The notes: generated by a model from the letters alone, not told the origin. A stretch of DNA of 7,819 nucleotides from Comamonadaceae bacterium (GCA_947374485.1 CANCCF010000191.1:1-7819), one strand, 5' to 3'. Positions 1-5,155 are shown, counted from the stretch's first letter. Numbers and translations are program-made.

Positions 1-158
1 TGAGCAGCTATGGCAGCTGGATCCGCTTTGCGGGCGCCGGTGGCGCCGACGTGCTGCTGCGCCGGGAGGAATGCGTGCTGCACGGCGAGGGCGAGCTGGC
101 CTTGGGAGCATCCTTTGCGGACCCGCTGGTGCCAACGGTGCATTTCAAGGTGCTGTGA
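1..158 (+). CDS. C-terminal end of an unrecognised protein (5' truncated by window edge)
   Basis: An open frame enters from the left edge (first complete codon at 3) and stops at TGA 156-158, giving the last 51 residues of a protein. The fragment starts SSYGSWIRFAG and ends PLVPTVHFKVL. It looks beta-rich, with alternating hydrophobic residues and a Gly/Ala-rich turn near its start. I do not recognise the family from this piece and assign no function. Third positions are rich in G/C like the host genes to the right, so I take it as real coding sequence. It runs toward the leftward operon, so the dif-like site just after its stop lies between convergent genes. A T-run follows the stop (159-165) but I see no good stem before it. 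Confidence 0.6.
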   Translation, partial: SSYGSWIRFAGAGGADVLLRREECVLHGEGELALGASFADPLVPTVHFKVL

Positions 159-177
159 TTTTTTTCTGGGGTATGTT

Positions 178-205
178 TATTAACATAATATACATCGTAT
201 GAAGT
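178..205 (-). other. dif-like XerC/XerD recombination site, complete (left end of element)
   Basis: On the + strand 178-188 reads TATTAACATAA, matching the reverse complement of the E. coli dif XerD arm at 9 of 11 bases. Bases 189-194 read TATACA, the standard 6-bp central region in reverse. Bases 195-205 read TCGTATGAAGT; its complement ACTTCATACGA matches the XerC-type (CodV) arm of B. subtilis dif at 8 of 11, though E. coli at only about 4. The 11-6-11 layout is that of dif. The reference sites are quoted from memory. The site lies between a rightward gene ending at 158 and the leftward operon. Whether it is the functional chromosomal dif cannot be decided from this window. Confidence 0.72.
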
Positions 206-1104
206 ACAGTCACAAATCCACACACCGCAAAACCTGCCCGCATGACCCGGATCACCGCGCCCAGCTTGGACACCGCCTGCGCACCGCCCGTTGCGGCATG
301 GGCTGGTCAATCGAGGCCGCTGCGAAGTATTTTCAGGTCACAGAACGCACTTGGCATAACTGGGAAAGCGGCGTGCACCGCATCCCGTTTGCGGTCTACA
401 AACTTTGCCGCGTCCTGGCACGCATGGAGCTGCCCGGCGATGCGTGGGCCGGTTGGAGCTTTCAGGGGTCGACCTTGATCACGCCCGAAGGCCGACAGAT
501 CAAACCGCACGACTCGTCCTGGTGGACGCTGATGGTTCGCAATGCGCAGGCTTTCAGCCGTGCCTACAACGAGGCTTCAAGGCTTCGGCTTCTCCTGGCT
601 GATCTGGAGCATGCGGCGAGCCAGCTGGCTGGGTGCGGCAGCGCCTTGCCGGGCGGCGAAGCCGCTGGGCTTGTCCCATCTAAAACAAATCGTCAAACAA
701 TTGAAAACATGACATCAGGACAACGTCAAAATGACGTCATAATGCCTGAATGGCCTACTCTTTACGACTACCCGACGCCCTTGACGCCGCTGCACGCGCC
801 AAAGCCGACTACCTCGGAATCAGCATTAACGCCCTCCTTTGCGTCGCCTTGGATGCCTATTTGCGGGGTCAAACTGACGTTTCAGCGCCCCAAGCCGGGG
901 CCGCACCTGCCCACGCAGCCGGTGGCGAAAATCCATCTAAAACAAGTCGGCAGCAAACCGCCAAGCTCACCCGAGCCGAAAAGCAGGCCATCTATGAGCG
1001 GGAAAAAGCAGAGTTCAAACGCCTCAACGGGCAACGCTAGCGCAATGCCTGCGCAGGCCGCGCATGCGGCCAAGCTGGCGAGCGCGTCAAGGGGGACACC
1101 ATGA
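199..1104 (+). CDS. XafT-like (VC1465/DUF3653-type) Xer recombination activation factor; 3' part of frame doubtful
   Basis: The frame is 301 codons, but the family-like part is roughly residues 20-142. Residues 37-60 (WSIEAAAKYFQVTERTWHNW and on) form a helix-turn-helix with the pattern 'ERTWHNWESG'. They are followed by RIPFAVYKLCRVL and then LPGDAWAGW, a short strand pair and LITPEGR (93-99), typical as I recall of the small phage proteins grouped as DUF3653. XafT, the TLC satellite-phage member, activates XerC/XerD recombination at dif. Residues 119-142 look helical. The ATG at 199 lies inside the dif XerC arm; no ATG, GTG or TTG follows before the HTH. No Shine-Dalgarno is visible. From about residue 175 the frame becomes Pro/Ser-rich and overlaps a better coding frame (750-1040), so the true C-terminus is uncertain. 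Its stop overlaps the next start at 1101 as ATGA, perhaps by chance. The recognition is from sequence style, not a search. Confidence 0.68.
   Translation: MKYSHKSTHRKTCPHDPDHRAQLGHRLRTARCGMGWSIEAAAKYFQVTERTWHNWESGVHRIPFAVYKLCRVLARMELPGDAWAGWSFQGSTLITPEGRQIKPHDSSWWTLMVRNAQAFSRAYNEASRLRLLLADLEHAASQLAGCGSALPGGEAAGLVPSKTNRQTIENMTSGQRQNDVIMPEWPTLYDYPTPLTPLHAPKPTTSESALTPSFASPWMPICGVKLTFQRPKPGPHLPTQPVAKIHLKQVGSKPPSSPEPKSRPSMSGKKQSSNASTGNASAMPAQAAHAAKLASASRGTP
676..696 (+). repeat. Short coding repeat, copy 1 (PSKTNRQ)
   Basis: The 21 bases match 933-953 at 18 positions, and the first 13 are identical (CCATCTAAAACAA). In the xafT-like frame they encode PSKTNRQ. In the different frame of the ribbon-helix-helix gene the second copy encodes PSKTSRQ. 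Both copies are in the proper coding frame, which argues the xafT-like frame is genuine at least to about base 696. Confidence 0.6.
712..739 (+). promoter_or_regulatory. Three half-sites phased at 11 bp, candidate operator of the ribbon-helix-helix gene
   Basis: ACATCA at 712-717, ACGTCA at 723-728 and ACGTCA at 734-739 start exactly 11 bp apart, about one helical turn. The last sits in a perfect 10-bp palindrome, ATGACGTCAT (731-740). The array ends 10 bp before the ATG at 750. Ribbon-helix-helix proteins often bind short tandem or inverted repeats one turn apart on their own promoter, so autoregulation is a fair inference. A CATAAT hexamer at 738-743 resembles a -10 element, but I find no matching -35. 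Confidence 0.42.
750..1040 (+). CDS. Ribbon-helix-helix (Arc/HicB-antitoxin-like) DNA-binding protein
   Basis: The 96-residue protein has the layout of a ribbon-helix-helix domain: a strand (residues 2-7, AYSLRL), a first helix (about 9-22, DALDAAARAKADYL) and, after the G-I-S turn, a second helix (about 25-39, SINALLCVALDAYLR). These proteins dimerise through the strand and insert it in the major groove. Residues 42-60 are an Ala/Pro linker and 62-96 a charged tail (KLTRAEKQAIYEREKAEFKR). Codon use is host-like, unlike the overlapping xafT-like frame, so I take this as the main product of the stretch. The nearest purine-rich sequence, CAGGA at 716-720, is too far upstream to be a standard Shine-Dalgarno. 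Likely roles are a repressor of the element or an antitoxin-like regulator; I see no toxin partner. Confidence 0.66.
   Translation: MAYSLRLPDALDAAARAKADYLGISINALLCVALDAYLRGQTDVSAPQAGAAPAHAAGGENPSKTSRQQTAKLTRAEKQAIYEREKAEFKRLNGQR
933..953 (+). repeat. Short coding repeat, copy 2 (PSKTSRQ)
   Basis: This is the partner of 676-696, encoding PSKTSRQ at residues 62-68 of the ribbon-helix-helix protein, between its DNA-binding half and its basic tail. The shared motif may be a common interaction tail or the trace of a small duplication. Confidence 0.6.
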
Positions 1105-1301
1105 ACCAGGTTCTGGAAGCGGTGGACCGCCTGAACGACAAATTGCTGGCGGCCGACAGCATCGGTCAGGCCTTCGACCTGGCTGGCGGGGAAACCTCTC
1201 CGGCGTGGGTCACGGTGTACCGAGACCAGATCGAGGCCATCAGGCAAGCTGCCGAAGCGGTGGAGCTGCTGCTCAGGAAGGCAGAGCATGTCCACGCCTG
1301 A
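1101..1301 (+). CDS. Small helical hypothetical protein (66 aa) of the element
   Basis: The 66 codons start with ATG at 1101, preceded by a good purine-rich Shine-Dalgarno (AAGGGGGA, about 1088-1096), and stop at TGA 1299-1301. The product MNQVLEAVDRLNDK... is predicted to be two amphipathic helices (about 2-28 and 41-64) joined by a GGETSPAWV turn. There is no membrane segment, no cysteine and no known motif that I can name. It follows the ribbon-helix-helix gene by 60 bases, and its start overlaps the stop of the long xafT-like frame. Host-like codon use and the strong ribosome site support a real gene. Function unknown; helical small proteins of this kind in phage-like elements are often regulators or partner-binding proteins, but nothing here shows which. 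Confidence 0.55.
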   Translation: MNQVLEAVDRLNDKLLAADSIGQAFDLAGGETSPAWVTVYRDQIEAIRQAAEAVELLLRKAEHVHA

Positions 1302-1608
1302 CCGCCCATTCCTGGCATGGCTGCGCACACACGGTGGCGTACCAGTGCGCCCGGGGTATGGGGCGCAGCCCCATGGAAGCGAAGCGAAACGCCGGGCGGG
1401 GTACCCGCTCGGTCAAACCAAGCAGGTCAACGACCAAGCCTGCCGGATGACTACGGGACGCATGCCGGTCAAGGGTGCACCTCCGCAGGACGGGTCGCCG
1501 CGTGCCAATGATGCCGCTTTGCGCCCTGAAAAACCGGCTGTTCCTGGCCTCACGTGCGCCCTTTTTTTACCCGGCGCGGAAAAATCTTCAATCAAATCAA
1601 CGCCATAG
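1288..1608 (+). CDS. Doubtful hypothetical frame (106 aa) at the element's 3' end
   Basis: An ATG at 1288 has a well-placed Shine-Dalgarno (AGGAAGG, six bases before it) and overlaps the end of the 66-codon gene by 14 bases, which would suit coupled translation. Against it, the product is rich in Pro, Gly, Arg and Lys, shows no regular secondary structure, and runs straight through two GC-rich hairpins. The open frame may simply reflect high GC. I keep it as a low-confidence possibility; the alternative is that 1302-1602 is non-coding. Confidence 0.2.
   Translation: MSTPDRPFLAWLRTHGGVPVRPGYGAQPHGSEAKRRAGYPLGQTKQVNDQACRMTTGRMPVKGAPPQDGSPRANDAALRPEKPAVPGLTCALFLPGAEKSSIKSTP
1358..1374. repeat. 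Perfect inverted repeat, 7-bp stem
   Basis: ATGGGGC (1358-1364) and GCCCCAT (1368-1374) pair perfectly around a GCA loop. An alternative stem, GCGCCC (1347-1352) with GGGCGC (1361-1366), uses the same bases, so the two folds exclude each other. There is no T-run after it, so it is not a standard terminator. Confidence 0.6.
1396..1408. repeat. Perfect inverted repeat, 5-bp stem
   Basis: GCGGG (1396-1400) pairs with CCCGC (1404-1408) around GTA, 21 bases after the previous hairpin. The stem can be lengthened by a G-T and a G-C pair (1395-1409, 1394-1410). Together the two form a double hairpin in the gene-free part of the element. Confidence 0.5.
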
Positions 1609-1630
1609 AGCTATATACATCGTATGAAGT
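1603..1630 (-). other. partial dif-like site with degenerate XerD arm (right end of element)
   Basis: Bases 1614-1619 repeat the TATACA centre and 1620-1630 repeat the XerC arm TCGTATGAAGT exactly. The identity with the left site runs 21 bp (1613-1633 against 188-208). The XerD-side arm at 1603-1613, CCATAGAGCTA, matches the left arm at only about 3 of 11 positions. One full site plus one site sharing the centre and a single arm is what Xer-dependent integration leaves when the element's own attachment site resembles dif on one side only. By that reading the degenerate arm came from the element and the XerC arm here is the original chromosomal one. Confidence 0.68.
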
Positions 1631-1665
1631 ACAACGGGTAACTGAAGCAAGCCCTTGCCAGGCAA

Positions 1666-2322
1666 TTACCAGGAACCACTACCGGTCTTGGCACGCACCG
1701 CTGTTGCAATGAGCGCCCCGGCATCCTCATGCTCTGCCTTGCTGGCGAAGTCCACTGCGCTCAGACCCAGCGTATTTTTCAAGCCAGGGTCAGCGCCCGC
1801 TGCGAGCAGCACCTTGACCGTTGGCACGGACCCGTACATGGCCGCCATCATCAAGGGTGTGCTGCCGTTGGGTGATGCGGCATCGATATAGGCGTAGTAG
1901 TCCAGCAGCAACTGAACCACCTCGGGATTGCCACTGGAGGCGGCGTAATGCAGAGGCGTCCAGCCAGGCTTGTTGACGTCTGCATCCCGTTGAATCAGCA
2001 TGCGGCAGATGTCGAGCTCGCCCTTGATGGCCGCCAGCATCAGCGGGCTCTCGTCCTTGGGCGTTCGTACCTCCACCTGTGTGGCCGGGTGCTTGATCAG
2101 CACCTTGACCACCTCCAGCGACGCCAGGCGCAACGCCATCACCAGCGCGTAATCACCCTGCGGATTGACCGTGTTGGGGTCGAAGCCACGTTTGAGCAAC
2201 GACTGAACCATGGGCGCATTGTCCTGCTCCAGGGCCTTGAAAAAGTCATCATACGAACCAGCATGTGACAAAGAATATCCAATAAAAACAATTAGATATA
2301 AGGCTTTTTTAAGGTATTGCAT
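1666..2322 (-). CDS. Exported ankyrin-repeat protein
   Basis: The protein has 218 residues from the ATG at 2322. Residues 1-21 look like a Sec signal peptide: KK at 5-6, a hydrophobic core ALYLIVFIGYSL, and a likely signal-peptidase I site after SHA. Residues 24-210 are about five or six ankyrin repeats; the clearest are TPLHYAASSGNPEVVQLLLD (from 122) and TPLMMAAMYGSVPTVKVLL (155-173). The mature protein is probably a periplasmic binding scaffold; the partner is unknown. The start overlaps the tatD stop as TGATG, with GGGGA eight bases upstream; a TTG one codon earlier (2325) is possible but less likely. The first 25 codons are AT-rich against GC-rich neighbours, mostly because of the signal peptide. 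It is the last gene of the leftward operon, next to the element's right end. Confidence 0.82.
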   Translation of the reverse strand: MQYLKKALYLIVFIGYSLSHAGSYDDFFKALEQDNAPMVQSLLKRGFDPNTVNPQGDYALVMALRLASLEVVKVLIKHPATQVEVRTPKDESPLMLAAIKGELDICRMLIQRDADVNKPGWTPLHYAASSGNPEVVQLLLDYYAYIDAASPNGSTPLMMAAMYGSVPTVKVLLAAGADPGLKNTLGLSAVDFASKAEHEDAGALIATAVRAKTGSGSW

Positions 2323-3116
2323 CAATTCATCCCCACGCCAAAAAGGCGTGAAAAGTTGTCACTGCTGGCCTTGGCAACTTCTTCCACGGTCTGCCCACGC
2401 ACCGCCGCCAGTTGCCGGGCTACGTAGGGCACATAGGACGGATTGTTGGTCTTGCCACGAAACGGTACCGGAGCAAGATAGGGGCTGTCGGTTTCTATGA
2501 GCATACGGTCCTCGGGCACAAAGGCTGCAACATCGCGCAAGTCCTGTGCCGTCTTGAAGGTCACGATGCCGGAAAACGAAATGTAAAACCCCAGGTCCAG
2601 TGCCGCGCGGGCCACTTCCATGGACTCGGTAAAGCAGTGGAACACCCCCCCGGCCGAACCGGTGGCACCGGTTTCACCCTCCTCGCGCAGCAGGCGCAAG
2701 GTGTCGCTTGATGCGCTACGGGTGTGGATGACCAGCGGCTTTTGCAACTGCCGTGCCGCCCGGATATGGAGCCGAAAGCGCTCGCGTTGCCACTCCATGT
2801 CCGCAACGCTGCGGCCGTTCAGGCGGAAATAGTCGAGGCCGGTCTCGCCAATGGCCACCACCTTGGGCAGGGCACCCAAGGCAAGCAGGGCTTCCAGTGT
2901 GGGCTCGGTCACACCTTCATTGTCCGGGTGTACACCGGCACTGGCCCAGAAGTTGTCGTATTGCAGGGCCAGGCCATGGACCTGGGGAAACTCTTCCAGT
3001 GTGGTGCAGATGCACAGGGCGCGCGTGACCCGGGCCTCGGCCATGGCCAGGCGGATGGCGTCCAATGACTCGGCTAGCTCGGGGAAGGCAAGGTGGCAGT
3101 GGGAATCGGTAAACAC
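2322..3116 (-). CDS. tatD: TatD-family metal-dependent deoxyribonuclease
   Basis: The 264-residue TIM-barrel hydrolase is of usual TatD/YcfH length. Metal ligands sit where the family has them: H6 and H8 in DSHCHL, E91 in AIGETGLDY, H131 in LVIHTR, H160 in VFHCF and D210 in IETDSPYL. Family members are Mg-dependent 3'-5' exonucleases on DNA and have been linked to oxidative DNA damage repair; the exact substrate of this YcfH-type branch is less certain. Despite the name, TatD is not needed for twin-arginine export. The start is GTG (3116-3114), chosen because it puts MFTDSHCHL at the N-terminus and directly follows the pilZ TGA with no gap. The downstream ankyrin gene overlaps its stop by one base. 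All visible active-site residues are intact. Confidence 0.93.
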   Translation of the reverse strand: MFTDSHCHLAFPELAESLDAIRLAMAEARVTRALCICTTLEEFPQVHGLALQYDNFWASAGVHPDNEGVTEPTLEALLALGALPKVVAIGETGLDYFRLNGRSVADMEWQRERFRLHIRAARQLQKPLVIHTRSASSDTLRLLREEGETGATGSAGGVFHCFTESMEVARAALDLGFYISFSGIVTFKTAQDLRDVAAFVPEDRMLIETDSPYLAPVPFRGKTNNPSYVPYVARQLAAVRGQTVEEVAKASSDNFSRLFGVGMN

Positions 3117-3485
3117 TCAGATGGTCTGCGTAGGGCGCTCGGAGGACAGATGGGCCCCCAGAATCTCTTCAATCTTGAGCTTGAGGGCTCGCGTCTTCTC
3201 GTCCTTGGGGAACATGATGCCCACGCCCTGGGTTCTGCCACCAGCAGACTTGGCCGGTGTGACCCAGGCCACTTTGCCCGCCACCGGGTAACGCTGCATG
3301 TCGTCTGGCAGCGACAGCAGCACGTACATGTCATCCCCCAGTTCGTAATCGCGGGTGGTGGGAATGAACACCCCACCGTCGGTAAAGGCGGGAATGTAGG
3401 CCGCGTAGAGCGCCGCTTTTTCCTTGATGGACAGTTGGATGACACTGGGCCTGGCGGTCGAGGGTGGGGAAGAGAATGTGGACAT
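3117..3485 (-). CDS. pilZ: PilZ-domain type IV pilus assembly protein
   Basis: The 122-residue protein matches the PilZ protein of type IV pilus assembly. After a Ser/Pro-rich lead (1-14) come a strand (SVIQLSIKEKAALYAAYIPAF), GGVFIPT (37-43), LGDDMYVLLSLP (49-60) and VAGKVAWVTP (68-77), then GVGIMFP (87-93) and a C-terminal helix (98-110). It lacks the RxxxR and D/N-x-S-x-x-G motifs that bind cyclic di-GMP, as known for this class, so it probably works by protein contact (in Xanthomonas, with PilB and an EAL protein) in the cytoplasm. It lies 9 nt after holB and abuts tatD. I see no strong Shine-Dalgarno before ATG 3485, so translation may depend on coupling to holB. Confidence 0.9.
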   Translation of the reverse strand: MSTFSSPPSTARPSVIQLSIKEKAALYAAYIPAFTDGGVFIPTTRDYELGDDMYVLLSLPDDMQRYPVAGKVAWVTPAKSAGGRTQGVGIMFPKDEKTRALKLKIEEILGAHLSSERPTQTI

Positions 3486-3494
3486 GGCGGTAAA

Positions 3495-4526
3495 TTAGTC
3501 AACCGAGTTTAGGGTGCTTCTGGCTTGTTCTACAAGGGCTTCTTGCATCAACCCTGCGTTGAACGGGTGGTCCATGGTCTTGCGGCTGTTCTTCAGCGCC
3601 GCTGCCCACTGCGAGAGCGCCGCCATGGAAGGCGCCGCACCGGTTGTACCGGGCTTCAGGTCAAAAAACCGTGGGCTTGCACCTTGGTTGATACACAACG
3701 CGTCATGGCAAAGCTTCTGCAACGAGTCCACGAGTTCGGCAACCGGCCAGTCCCGCACAAAAGCGGTTTCGCCCACCGCCATGGCCGCTGGAAAACGGGC
3801 CCAGTCTTCCGCCTTGCGGCCACTGGCGCGCAGGCTCAGTACATCGTCCGGCCTGCCACCGGTGGCCTGCAAAAAACGCGCCGCCTCACCCGCCTCCAGG
3901 CCCTGGCTCAGCAGCCAGGCGGCCGCCTGCGCGGCATCGGGCCAGGCCATGGCGTGGCCCAGGCAGCGGCTGCGAATGGTGGCGAGCAGTTGGTGTGCGG
4001 ATTCGGTGGCCAGCACAAAGCGCACATCACCCGGCGGCTCTTCCAGGGTCTTGAGCAAGGCATTGGCGGTGATGGCGTTCATTTGCTCGGCCGGGTACAC
4101 CAGCACCACCTTGCCGCGTCCACGCGCACTGGTGCGCTGGGAAAACTCGATGGCGTCGCGCATCGCGTCCACCCGGATTTCGCGGCTGGCCTTGCGCTTT
4201 TTGTCGTCAATGTCGGCCTGGGCCTTTTCACCCAGGGGCCAGCCCAGCTCCAAAAGCGTGGTCTCTGGCATCAGCACACACAGGTCGGCATGGGTGCGCA
4301 CGTCGACCGCATGGCAGCTCTTGCAAACGCCACAGGCACCGTTAGCGCTGGGGGCATCGCATAGCCAGGCGCGTGCCATGTCCAGCGCCAGGCGGTATTG
4401 GCCCAGGCCCGAGGGACCGTGCAGCAACCAGGCGTGCCCTTGCTGGGCCAACAGCTGGCGGGTTTGTGCCGCAATCCAGGGGGCTGCGGTGGAGGGCGCA
4501 GCGGCGAGGGTTTCGAGCGCGCTCAT
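3495..4526 (-). CDS. holB: DNA polymerase III subunit delta'
   Basis: The 343-residue AAA+ clamp-loader subunit opens or steadies the beta clamp for loading onto primed DNA, together with delta and tau/gamma. Visible features are a degenerate P-loop, HGPSGLGQYR (36-45), where Gln replaces the catalytic Lys as expected of a non-ATPase delta'; four zinc-type cysteines, C56, C65, C68 and C71; NALLKTLEEPP (155-165); and the sensor-type arginine in TIRSRC (183-188). The C-terminal third (200-343) is the helical oligomerisation domain. The start at ATG 4526 overlaps the tmk stop as ATGA; a longer frame to 4571 would reach into tmk and adds an unlike leader. It sits between tmk and pilZ, the usual betaproteobacterial order. 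Confidence 0.93.
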   Translation of the reverse strand: MSALETLAAAPSTAAPWIAAQTRQLLAQQGHAWLLHGPSGLGQYRLALDMARAWLCDAPSANGACGVCKSCHAVDVRTHADLCVLMPETTLLELGWPLGEKAQADIDDKKRKASREIRVDAMRDAIEFSQRTSARGRGKVVLVYPAEQMNAITANALLKTLEEPPGDVRFVLATESAHQLLATIRSRCLGHAMAWPDAAQAAAWLLSQGLEAGEAARFLQATGGRPDDVLSLRASGRKAEDWARFPAAMAVGETAFVRDWPVAELVDSLQKLCHDALCINQGASPRFFDLKPGTTGAAPSMAALSQWAAALKNSRKTMDHPFNAGLMQEALVEQARSTLNSVD

Positions 4527-5155
4527 GGCAACAGGTTCCTCTGGCGCACTGCCGCCAGCACATCGGCCCATACCTGTTCGGGCGTCTGGTGGGCGTTGAT
4601 GCGGGCAAAGCGGGCGCGGTCGGCGTCACAGCGGCGGGCGTAAGCTGCGGCCACCTGTTCAAAAAAGGCACGGGGCTGCGCCTCGAATTTGTCAGGCACG
4701 CGGGCTGACACCAGGCGAGCTGCGGCCACGGCGGGCGGCAGGTCAAACCAGATGGTGAGCTCCGGTTGCAACACAGGTGCAGCGCCCTGCCCTTGCACCC
4801 AGCGCTCCAGGATTGCGAGCATGTCCCAATCAAAACCGCGCCCGCCGCCCTGGTAGGCAAAGGTGGCGTCGGTAAAGCGGTCGCACAGTACCACCTCGTC
4901 ACGCGCCAGCGCCGGGGCGATGACGCGCACGATGTGGTCACGCCGCGCGGCAAACACCAGCAGCGCCTCGGTCATGGCGTCCATCGCATCGTTGAGCACC
5001 AGAGTGCGCAGTTGCTCTGCCAGCGCTGTGCCGCCCGGCTCGCGGGTCAGCGTCACCACCCTGCCCTGCGCCTGGAATGCCGCTGACAAGGCGGCGATAT
5101 GGGTCGACTTGCCCGCGCCGTCTATGCCCTCAAAACTGATGAAGCTTCCGCTCAT
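4523..5155 (-). CDS. tmk: Thymidylate kinase
   Basis: The 210-residue dTMP kinase makes dTDP from dTMP and ATP in the cytoplasm, a needed step for dTTP. The P-loop FEGIDGAGKST spans 8-18. TREPGG (37-42) contacts the phosphate and sugar, and DRFTDATFAYQGGGRG (92-107) holds the conserved DR and the base-binding stretch. The lid segment around 148-166 ends in FFEQV. The length is normal and no key residue is missing. It starts at ATG 5155, overlapping the mltG stop by four bases, and ends overlapping the holB start by four bases, so all three are likely translated together. Confidence 0.95.
   Translation of the reverse strand: MSGSFISFEGIDGAGKSTHIAALSAAFQAQGRVVTLTREPGGTALAEQLRTLVLNDAMDAMTEALLVFAARRDHIVRVIAPALARDEVVLCDRFTDATFAYQGGGRGFDWDMLAILERWVQGQGAAPVLQPELTIWFDLPPAVAAARLVSARVPDKFEAQPRAFFEQVAAAYARRCDADRARFARINAHQTPEQVWADVLAAVRQRNLLP

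Larger units (their letters stand above)
1302..1602. other. Gene-poor, hairpin-rich tail of the element
   Basis: No convincing gene lies here. The stretch holds two closely spaced GC-rich inverted repeats (1358-1374 and 1396-1408), a possible GCAGG/CCTGC stem (1422-1426 with 1439-1443), and three GGTCAA hexamers at 1411, 1425 and 1467. A seven-T run (1562-1568) has only a three-base-pair stem before it. In satellite phages such regions can hold a replication origin or packaging signal; nothing here proves either. Confidence 0.4.
189..1613. mobile_element. Minimal Xer-dependent integrative element (IMEX-like), about 1.4 kb
   Basis: The segment lies between 21-bp direct repeats whose shared part is the central region and XerC arm of a dif site. 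It carries an XafT-like Xer activator gene at its left end and no tyrosine or serine recombinase, as expected of elements that borrow the host XerC/XerD (TLC satellite phage, CTX phage and related IMEX). It also holds a ribbon-helix-helix gene, a 66-codon gene and a hairpin-rich gene-free tail. I see no replication initiator, coat or packaging gene, so it is either a very small satellite, a remnant, or dependent on a helper. The excised circle would join 1613 to 189, and the empty chromosome 188 to 1614. The exact crossover base within the centre is ambiguous. Confidence 0.66.

Noticed and set aside
882..1328. Leftward open frame of 148 codons across the element
   Set aside because: It is antisense to the ribbon-helix-helix and 66-codon genes, with no motif.
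1064..1450. Rightward open frame of 128 codons in the element tail
   Set aside because: Arg/Gly-rich shadow of the 66-codon gene and the hairpins, with no good ribosome site.
1546..1568. Possible terminator before the seven-T run at 1562-1568
   Set aside because: Only a three-base-pair stem precedes the T-run; too weak to call.
199..1613. Toxin-antitoxin pair or CRISPR-type array in the element
   Set aside because: The ribbon-helix-helix protein is antitoxin-like, but neither neighbour looks like a HicA, MazF or RelE toxin; there are no spaced identical repeats of CRISPR length.
1647..1665. Small inverted repeat GCAAG/CTTGC just after the ankyrin gene's stop
   Set aside because: The loop is two bases and no T-run follows; not a credible terminator.
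3117..3485. PilZ lacking cyclic di-GMP motifs as a decayed receptor
   Set aside because: Type IV pilus PilZ proteins normally lack these motifs, so nothing is missing.
3514..4599. Long rightward open frame (361 codons) opposite holB
   Set aside because: It is antisense to a clear holB, Ser/Ala-rich and without a domain; a high-GC shadow frame.
2865..5066. KOPS-like octamers: GGGCAGGG at 2865-2872, CCCTGCCC at 4785-4792 and 5059-5066
   Set aside because: Two point toward the dif-like site and one away; too few to show FtsK polarity, and expected by chance at this GC content.
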